IMG/VR virus record: IMGVR_UViG_3300045918_000146
Coordinates: 1 to 64,000 of that record
Reading direction: 5' to 3' (one strand)
DNA length: 64,000 bases
From: a virus
A program made the position numbers and the translations under genes. A model generated the notes under the pieces. The model was not told where the DNA came from, made no database searches, and saw only the letters and a program-made list of their open reading frames with translations. This document shows, one piece after another, positions 58,568 through 64,000 of this stretch. The first letter of the stretch is position 1. Each line of letters begins with the position of its first letter.

Positions 58568-59409
58568 TGTGGGCAGTATGTGATAATAGAAGTAACAAAA
58601 TAGTCGGCAAATATTGTTTAACAAGACATGCTATAGATTCCACATATGGAGTAAGTAAGAAAACGTTCACTATAGATAAGATTGATGTTAATAAGATCGA
58701 TGAATATAATGTGAAAAATTCTACAGACAAAGGATCCGGTATAACACAAATTATTGCATGGGAATGTAATTTAACCGGCGAAATATTTAAATCCAAAGAA
58801 AAATACAAGAGGCATTTGTGCGGAATCGCTTCAAAAAGAAGACAAGATAAGGTACTTATAGAACATGCACGCCAAAGAGATGTATTCTTCGCTACTATGC
58901 GAGAAACGTGTCGTTCTACAGACGATATCACGCAGTTTATTATTAATAACTGGACGAAATTTTGCAACAATGCAATTGACAACAGTTGGCAAGCTAATGC
59001 ATATACAAAACCCTACCCTACTTTAGAGGCAATTGAAATAAATGCTAGATGGAGGGAAAATGTAAGTAATTCTCATTGTTCTCCATTAACCGGTGTTACT
59101 AACTGGTCAGGAGAAGTTAAATCAGCACCCACATCATACTCTGGGTGGTATGGTAAAATCACGTATCAAACATCCGATACTAATACTTATGAATATGAAT
59201 TCGATAGCAAGATGTGGAAACACACTGGAATAAATACTGGTACTGGAGGTTATGCTGGGGGTTATTATTACGAGTTTAGCATATTTGAGGATGACTGGCC
59301 TGCTATGGCAGAGATTAACAACAAAGCACGAGTATGGAAACAGTTAAAGAATGATACCCGCAGTATTGAAGAGATAGCAAGAGACTTAATTAAGGAAGAA
59401 AATGAATAA
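58564..59409 (+). CDS. Conserved phage protein with Cys/His finger-like segment (281 aa)
   Basis: ATGA-coupled. Near residue 68, WECNLTGEIFKSKEKYKRHLC looks like a zinc-finger-like segment (split here). Around residue 178, SHCSPLTGVTNWSGEVKS and SYSGWYGKITY are landmarks I associate with conserved proteins of large phages. C-terminal helices. It may bind nucleic acid. Function unknown. Confidence 0.65.
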   Translation: MMWAVCDNRSNKIVGKYCLTRHAIDSTYGVSKKTFTIDKIDVNKIDEYNVKNSTDKGSGITQIIAWECNLTGEIFKSKEKYKRHLCGIASKRRQDKVLIEHARQRDVFFATMRETCRSTDDITQFIINNWTKFCNNAIDNSWQANAYTKPYPTLEAIEINARWRENVSNSHCSPLTGVTNWSGEVKSAPTSYSGWYGKITYQTSDTNTYEYEFDSKMWKHTGINTGTGGYAGGYYYEFSIFEDDWPAMAEINNKARVWKQLKNDTRSIEEIARDLIKEENE

Positions 59410-60004
59410 GAAAGGAAATAGACGAGAGTATTACTTTACATCAGATCTTCACCTGAGTCACAGAAATATTATCAAATACTCAAATAGACCGTTTGCCAAC
59501 GCCGCCGAAATGAATGAGGTTCTAATTAAAAATTGGAACAGTGTAGTCTCTCCAGATGACATAATTTATATACTAGGGGATGTAGCTTTTGAAAAAGATA
59601 TTGAAAAACTTGATTGGTATTTATCTAGACTTCAAGGAGAAAAACATATAGTTTGGGGTAATCACGACACCTTATTACAAAATAACATTCCTCTTCGTAA
59701 GAAACACTTCAAGACAACACATGACTTAGTAAGGATTTTTGTTCCTCCAGAATCCAATAATGACAAAGGTCAAGGTATTACATTATGTCATTATGCTATG
59801 CGCACCTGGCCTAGTTCGCATTGGGGGGAATTTGCGCTTCACGGGCATTCGCATGGTACATTACTAGATGATCCGAATCTATTAAGTGTAGACGTAGGGG
59901 TTGATTGTTGGAACTACACGCCAGTATCAATGAAACAGATCAATGAAGTAATGAGTAAGAAAACATTTAAACCTATAGATCACCCTGTTAATTCTAGAGA
60001 GTGA
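59402..60004 (+). CDS. Calcineurin-like metallophosphoesterase
   Basis: All five metal-site motifs are present in 200 residues: SDLHLSH, LGDVAF, WGNHDT, LCHYAM and HGHSHG. Family members hydrolyse phosphodiesters or nucleotides. In phages they act on nucleotide or nucleic-acid ends, but the substrate here is open. It overlaps the previous gene by 8 bases and converges with the topoisomerase operon. Confidence 0.9.
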   Translation: MNKKGNRREYYFTSDLHLSHRNIIKYSNRPFANAAEMNEVLIKNWNSVVSPDDIIYILGDVAFEKDIEKLDWYLSRLQGEKHIVWGNHDTLLQNNIPLRKKHFKTTHDLVRIFVPPESNNDKGQGITLCHYAMRTWPSSHWGEFALHGHSHGTLLDDPNLLSVDVGVDCWNYTPVSMKQINEVMSKKTFKPIDHPVNSRE

Positions 60005-60010
60005 TACTTA

Positions 60011-61303
60011 CTATTTTAAGTCATGTAAGTACATCTTTTGAGCTGACATTTTATCAAGTTCAACTATCTTAGCTTCTATCTTAACAATTTCATTCTCTAA
60101 ATCTTGTATTTCTTCAAACTGTAAATTATAGATCCGTATAGATAATAAATCTGTAATATTTACAAATTTTTCTTTCTCTAATCGTAAAATAATATCTGCC
60201 TTTTTAGTCTCACTAAACCATTTAGTGTTCTTCAAGAAAAATTTAATAAACCTAATTTTTTCTTCGGCCCACGCATACTCTTCTGCTAATATATCAAGCT
60301 GTTTTAATCTACGATCTTCATATTTAGCTAAACGAACAGCAACAAAATGTTCTATTAATTCTTCTGGCTGTTCAAAATATTTAATCTTGTTATTCTCTGT
60401 CCATACTGTTATGTTTTCTGACTCTCTCGTTACTAACTTTAATTTGTCAAGTAAAGTATCGTCGTCTTGTGCAATCCATGCTCTAGATGCATAAATTAAT
60501 ATCTCCCATCCCTGATCTGTTGAGTTATCGTCGTAGTCTTTAATTTCATCCTTATCGATTAACTTAGCTAATTCTACTTTATACGACTCAATGTTGTGTC
60601 CTATAGGTAATGCTGTTATTTTAATAGTAGTTGAACTATTACGAATAAATTTTCCTATAAAGGTAGTTTGACAGTTTTCTTTACTTACGGTGCCCGTGTA
60701 ACCGTTATACCAAGGAGTCATCTTCTTTTGTTTCTTATTAGCTAACACTAATTTTACGTTAGCTACTATATCGTCTGGATTATAGTTTAGTATTTTACAT
60801 GCGTATCCCGTAGCAATACCTGATATGCCATTAAATAGAATAGTAGGTACTATAGGAATATAAAACTTCGGTTCTATTTTTTCTCCATCTTCGTATTCAT
60901 ATTCAAGTATTAGATCATCTTCTTTCTTAAACCATTTACGAAAATTTGGGTTTGACTCAACAGAAATGTAACGTCCTGATGCTGCCGAAGCATTTAATAA
61001 GTTTCCAAACTGCCCAATAGGTGTAATAAAATTTACGTTATTTGATGTAGGAAAATCCTGTGCTAACCCAACTAATACTCCTTCTAAATTCACCGATCCA
61101 TGATGGAAACAAGTAAACCCTGCTATCTCACTTGCGTAACGTTCAACGGTATTTTTCTTATTCTTAACAATAAGAGTATATATTGCTTTGCGCTGACTTA
61201 TTTTAAATCCATCCATAAGGTTTGGTATATTAATTTTACAGTCATACGTTGAAAATGACTTAAACCCTGTATTTAAAAAATTCTTAATCTGTAACTTATT
61301 CAA
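60011..61303 (-). CDS. 52: Type II DNA topoisomerase medium subunit (T4 gp52-like)
   Basis: DNA-cleaving (GyrA-like) subunit of 430 residues. The catalytic Tyr112 lies in NASAASGRYISVES, matching T4 gp52 Tyr116. Arg-rich winged-helix sequence and a C-terminal coiled-coil gate (EEYAWAEEKIRFIKFFLK) follow. T4 gp52 has 442 residues. The start is TTG with GGAG eight bases upstream. It lies 16 bases after the large subunit gene, so the two form one operon. Confidence 0.93.
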   Translation of the reverse strand: MNKLQIKNFLNTGFKSFSTYDCKINIPNLMDGFKISQRKAIYTLIVKNKKNTVERYASEIAGFTCFHHGSVNLEGVLVGLAQDFPTSNNVNFITPIGQFGNLLNASAASGRYISVESNPNFRKWFKKEDDLILEYEYEDGEKIEPKFYIPIVPTILFNGISGIATGYACKILNYNPDDIVANVKLVLANKKQKKMTPWYNGYTGTVSKENCQTTFIGKFIRNSSTTIKITALPIGHNIESYKVELAKLIDKDEIKDYDDNSTDQGWEILIYASRAWIAQDDDTLLDKLKLVTRESENITVWTENNKIKYFEQPEELIEHFVAVRLAKYEDRRLKQLDILAEEYAWAEEKIRFIKFFLKNTKWFSETKKADIILRLEKEKFVNITDLLSIRIYNLQFEEIQDLENEIVKIEAKIVELDKMSAQKMYLHDLK

Positions 61304-61319
61304 AATTAGTTCTCCAATA

Positions 61320-63185
61320 TTATTCTAAATCTAACCATACCTTACGTTTATCGCTAAATCCCGTATCTTTAAGGAAACACAAATCTAAAGTTTCCCCGTC
61401 TTGATCATCTTTATATTCAAACTGTACTAAATATTGATCAATATTTTTCATGTAATTTTTAAACATAGCTGTAGTAGATGAACCCAATCCTTTCAAAAAA
61501 GCATATTCGTATTTTTCTCCTGGATGCTTATTGCGCCATTCTTCAAACTCATGTTCTGTGAAAAACTCAAGATTTTGTTTTTTATACTGCACCGAGACTA
61601 CAGGTGTAATTAACCTATATAGTTTACCGGACGATATTATTTCAGGCCATAGACGATAAAACATATTAATAATTAACCCTGCAATAGAATGCCCAAATTC
61701 GTCTGCATCAGACGCAATAACAATAGCACCAAAGTTTAAATTATTAACATCTGCCTTCTCTCCATACTTTAGGCCAATTAACATTCTTACGTTCTCAAAT
61801 TCTTCGTTTTCTTTAACTTTTGCAAAGGTAGTCGCTGATACGTTAATTGGTCTACCACGTAAAGGAAACGCTGCATGTAACTTTGGATCTCTTGCACCTA
61901 GTATAGAACTACACGCCGAGTCTCCTTCTGCAAGTAATAACATAGTTTTACTGCGATCTTTCTCTGTTGCATCATGAAACTTCTTAACTTTCTTAAGATT
62001 AATCTTGTCTGTATCTTTGTTTAGTTTCCTCATATCGGCTAATTGTACGGCATGTTGTTTAGCTTCTACCCAGTCTAATACGGATTGTATTATTGGGGAT
62101 TTAATAATCTTATTGACGATACGCTCAGATACTTCATATGTAGTACCAAATGATTTTGATTCAGTAATTAGATCTTCTTTTGTTTGCGAAGAATATCTAG
62201 GTCTAATGATAGTTGCATTAATAAACAGCATAAAATGTTGACGAATTTGACTTGGCGTAATATCAATTTTATTCTTTTTCTTAAAATACTCACGTAATTT
62301 AAGAGTAATTTGATCTGAGATATACGATACATGATTACCGCCTATGCTTGTTTCCGTCCCATTTACAAATGACACATGCTCGAACCCATCTGACGCATGT
62401 GAAATACCAATCTTCCAATTATCATTCTCGTCATATACGAACTCGTTAGTATACATAGAAATATAATCTTCAAATGCTTTAATTTTAATATGTGTACCAT
62501 TCAAATATACTTTGAGATTAGGATTACATCCCGCAACATCATATACACGCTTAACTAATTTGTCATAATTTCCAGTATCTAACTTAGTTAGGCCAAATTT
62601 AGAATAATCGGGGGTCCAAGTAATCTCTGTATAATGTTTATCAGACAGTTTAATTTTTGGTGTAGTCTTTTTACGTGAATTTTCTAAATGTACTTGATCA
62701 AATGAATTCTTTCCGTCTGCTGTTTTAACATGGAACGACGTACTAAAAATACAAGTAAGTCCTGCACCCTCCCCGTTCTGACCCGTGGTAACTGAATCTT
62801 CATCGTCGTTAAAATTAGAGCCTGCACGTAGCTCAAATATCATCTCTGGAATCCATTGATCGTGTTCTTTATGTTTCACAACATGTATTCCACCATTATC
62901 CCATATAGACATTTCACCAGTTGCTTGGTTTAATGTTACTTTAATAGTATTTAGATGTTTACCGTCTGTTGTTTTTGCGAAGTCAACTGAATTAGAAATG
63001 ATTTCGTCAAACGTTTTAATTAATGCAGGACACCAAGTAGCATCGCGCTTTGAGATTGTGTTATCTGAATTCACCAAATAAGTATTAGCTGTATGCGGGG
63101 CAATAGACCCTAGATACCTGCCTGGTCGTAATAAGCAATGTTCTATTTCGTCTAATTTTTGGAAACGTTCTTCTATAGTTTTCAT
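61320..63185 (-). CDS. 39: Type II DNA topoisomerase large subunit (T4 gp39/gp60-like, unsplit)
   Basis: GyrB-like ATPase subunit of 621 residues. The GHKL ATP site appears as DEIISNSVDFA and NQNGEGAGLTC, and the Toprim metal site as LAEGDSACSSI and ASDADEFGHSI. In T4 this protein is split into genes 39 and 60; here ATPase and Toprim lie in one unbroken frame, the ancestral state. ATG with AAAGGA upstream. The enzyme relaxes phage DNA and supports origin-initiated replication. Confidence 0.95.
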   Translation of the reverse strand: MKTIEERFQKLDEIEHCLLRPGRYLGSIAPHTANTYLVNSDNTISKRDATWCPALIKTFDEIISNSVDFAKTTDGKHLNTIKVTLNQATGEMSIWDNGGIHVVKHKEHDQWIPEMIFELRAGSNFNDDEDSVTTGQNGEGAGLTCIFSTSFHVKTADGKNSFDQVHLENSRKKTTPKIKLSDKHYTEITWTPDYSKFGLTKLDTGNYDKLVKRVYDVAGCNPNLKVYLNGTHIKIKAFEDYISMYTNEFVYDENDNWKIGISHASDGFEHVSFVNGTETSIGGNHVSYISDQITLKLREYFKKKNKIDITPSQIRQHFMLFINATIIRPRYSSQTKEDLITESKSFGTTYEVSERIVNKIIKSPIIQSVLDWVEAKQHAVQLADMRKLNKDTDKINLKKVKKFHDATEKDRSKTMLLLAEGDSACSSILGARDPKLHAAFPLRGRPINVSATTFAKVKENEEFENVRMLIGLKYGEKADVNNLNFGAIVIASDADEFGHSIAGLIINMFYRLWPEIISSGKLYRLITPVVSVQYKKQNLEFFTEHEFEEWRNKHPGEKYEYAFLKGLGSSTTAMFKNYMKNIDQYLVQFEYKDDQDGETLDLCFLKDTGFSDKRKVWLDLE

Positions 63186-63340
63186 TCGTCGTTAATCCTT
63201 TAATGCTAATATATATTATTTACTCGAAAGAGCAGAAAGCCCAAATAATCTTTAGTCCTTGGGATGAATGCGACAGGTTTTTTAATCAAATTATCTCACA
63301 ATTGAATTGTTAACCATTTGAGTTGATTATTACGGTAACC

Positions 63341-63539
63341 AGTAGTAATATAATACTACTTAGGGATAGTTACAGCAATTAAAAACCTACTCAAATGCTA
63401 TAGACGGTAGATAGAGATATCGTGTAATCTACCAATAGAATAGCTATTGTTAGCCAGAAGAACTAGCGGTGTGGGTGACTCAAACCCAATAGTGTTCAGG
63501 CGAAAACTGAACTATAGCGGCAGGGATGATGAAAGCCGC
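63341..63539. ncRNA. Hairpin-rich region, candidate structured RNA or origin-like element
   Basis: Six perfect hairpins lie in 199 bases with no intact gene. AGTAGTA/TACTACT (63341-63360, 7 bp). GGTAGAT/ATCTACC (63406-63433, 7 bp). CAATAG/CTATTG (63433-63449, 6 bp). TGGGT/ACCCA (63472-63488, 5 bp, 7-base loop). GTTCAG/CTGAAC (63494-63512, 6 bp, 7-base loop). GCGGC/GCCGC (63517-63539, 5 bp). Strand is undecided. The surrounding 63186-63600 holds no other feature I can support. Confidence 0.45.
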
Positions 63540-63614
63540 AAGAAACAATAATTAAAACATTTACCCTAACCTAACCTATCCTATCCCGCACATTATGATT
63601 TAGAAAGGCCTACT

Positions 63615-63895
63615 ATGTTTCAATGGGTTAAAAAACTTATACCATCAAAGAGATCAAAGAGATCAAAGAGATCAAAGAGATCAACGAGTTAGCGTTAGGC
63701 AAAAACGAGATACACGTAATTAAACTTAAAAGTAATAACATGCCAAACAGCACATGGCAGGAACATGCAACCGATGTTAAAAATATGTTCCAACTATTAC
63801 TGTTGTCATAACAAATAATAGTTATTAGCGAAGATGTGGAATTATCAACAATTAAGAAAGATAAGTTACCAGGTAATTTACATCCAATTGGTTAA
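63615..63895 (+). pseudogene. Decayed small gene with basic/KEI repeat region
   Basis: ATG at 63615 after AGAAAGG reads 25 codons (MFQWVKKLIPSKRSKRSKRS ...) to TAG. In the -1 frame the same DNA reads repeated IKE, then LALGKNEIHVIKLKSNN up to TAA at 63808-63810, and the same frame resumes as QIIVISEDVELSTIKKDKL to TAA at 63895. One shift at the AAAAAA run (63630-63635) plus one stop would restore about 90 residues. The 25-codon frame could be a real short basic peptide. Confidence 0.45.
63644..63688 (+). repeat. Tandem 9-bp repeat ATCAAAGAG
   Basis: Four perfect head-to-tail copies of ATCAAAGAG and a fifth with one change (ATCAACGAG). Period nine, as for the GATCTAGAA repeat at the other end of the window. 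Confidence 0.9.
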
Positions 63896-63903
63896 TTAAT
63901 GTA

Positions 63904-63932
63904 TTGACACACAGACATTATTAATGTACTAT
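63904..63932 (+). promoter_or_regulatory. Sigma70-like promoter with hairpin at the transcript start
   Basis: TTGACA, 17 bases, TACTAT. The expected transcript would begin near 63939, exactly at a 7-bp hairpin (ACTTAAA/TTTAAGT, 63939-63959), which would protect the 5' end or attenuate. The controlled gene lies beyond the right edge. Confidence 0.65.
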
Positions 63933-64000
63933 TAATACACTTAAACAACAGCTTTAAGTTTTAAGAGTGGTTACAGCAACAAATACATATTAGAGTCAGC

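Noticed and set aside
58503-58982. 159-codon minus-strand frame under the gene at 58564
   Set aside because: Leu/Ser-rich antisense shadow. The sense-strand protein has conserved-looking motifs and proper coupling.
61320-63185. Split topoisomerase with gene-60-style translational bypass as in T4
   Set aside because: The large subunit is one continuous 621-codon frame containing both ATPase and Toprim motifs.
63466-63490. T-arm-like hairpin (TGGGT, 7-base loop, ACCCA) suggesting a tRNA
   Set aside because: The loop lacks the TTCRA consensus, no acceptor stem closes around it and no anticodon arm fits. No tRNA cloverleaf was found anywhere in the window.
63341-63539. Group I intron for the hairpin-rich region
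   Set aside because: No conserved core sequence of group I introns is visible and no split exons flank it.
11287-63895. All frame breaks being sequencing errors
   Set aside because: Breaks cluster in small accessory genes while large conserved genes show none. The possibility remains for individual sites and is noted in the findings.
1-64000. Global reassignment of TGA to tryptophan
   Set aside because: Many genes end in TGA within ATGA junctions, and conserved proteins end there at normal length. Only three TGA codons look misplaced.
1-64000. CRISPR array, insertion sequence or prophage attachment site
   Set aside because: No spaced identical repeats of 20-40 bases, transposase or integrase was seen.

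Overview
The window is a gapless stretch of an AT-rich, tailed double-stranded DNA phage genome of the large T4-like (myovirus) kind. The call rests on a T4-type replication set: family B DNA polymerase, sliding clamp, 5'-3' exonuclease and a two-subunit phage type II topoisomerase. It is supported by PhoH, a T4 endonuclease V homologue, a complete holin/endolysin/spanin lysis cassette and ATAAATA elements resembling T4 late promoters. Genes are packed with ATGA or TAATG junctions, and almost all lie on the + strand. No tRNA, rRNA, integrase, insertion sequence or CRISPR array was recognised. The host cannot be named from this sequence.

Layout. 0-6.4 kb: small accessory genes, including a protein with a ribosomal L7/L12-like C-terminal domain and a clear translation initiation factor IF-1 homologue. 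6.4-8 kb: two minus-strand genes (a membrane coiled-coil protein and PhoH). 8-11.2 kb: two conserved phage proteins, then endolysin, i-spanin, o-spanin and holin. 11.2-17 kb: DnaJ, a ClpA-type unfoldase, small structural-type proteins and a glycosyltransferase, closed by a terminator. 17-19 kb: HNH protein, NADAR protein and small genes. 19-29.8 kb: late region with an adenylyltransferase-like protein and two proteins above 1,200 residues, many starting with a T4-like capsid-targeting sequence. 29.8-34.4 kb: GIY-YIG protein, a possible DsbA-like protein, DNA polymerase and clamp. 35-46.3 kb: a 7-deazaguanine DNA modification set (DpdA, a methyltransferase, QueC, FolE, QueD, QueE) interleaved with an Acb1-like 2H phosphoesterase, a phosphoribosyltransferase, MazG, DenV and small genes. 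46.3-60 kb: accessory genes, 5'-3' exonuclease, thymidylate synthase, a second MazG, a lipoprotein, tiny membrane proteins and a metallophosphoesterase. 60-63.2 kb: the topoisomerase operon on the minus strand. 63.2-64 kb: a hairpin-rich region with no intact gene longer than 25 codons, a decayed gene and a promoter.

How it may work together. The 7-deazaguanine set would convert GTP to preQ0 and place it into phage DNA, hiding it from restriction. The Acb1-like protein and the NADAR protein would answer CBASS and DNA ADP-ribosylation defences. Thymidylate synthase, two MazG proteins and a phosphoribosyltransferase adjust nucleotide pools. IF-1, the L12-like protein, DnaJ and ClpA point at takeover of host translation and protein quality control. 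The proteins with capsid-targeting-like N termini may be packaged in the head and injected with the DNA.

Two genome-scale patterns stand out. First, TTGAC/TATAAT-type promoters with 17-base spacers precede early-type genes, whereas an ATAAATA element lies 26-37 bases before seven start codons, mainly of late-type genes. Second, roughly nine small genes are interrupted by frameshifts or in-frame stops while every large conserved gene is intact, which suggests real decay or recoding rather than random sequence error.
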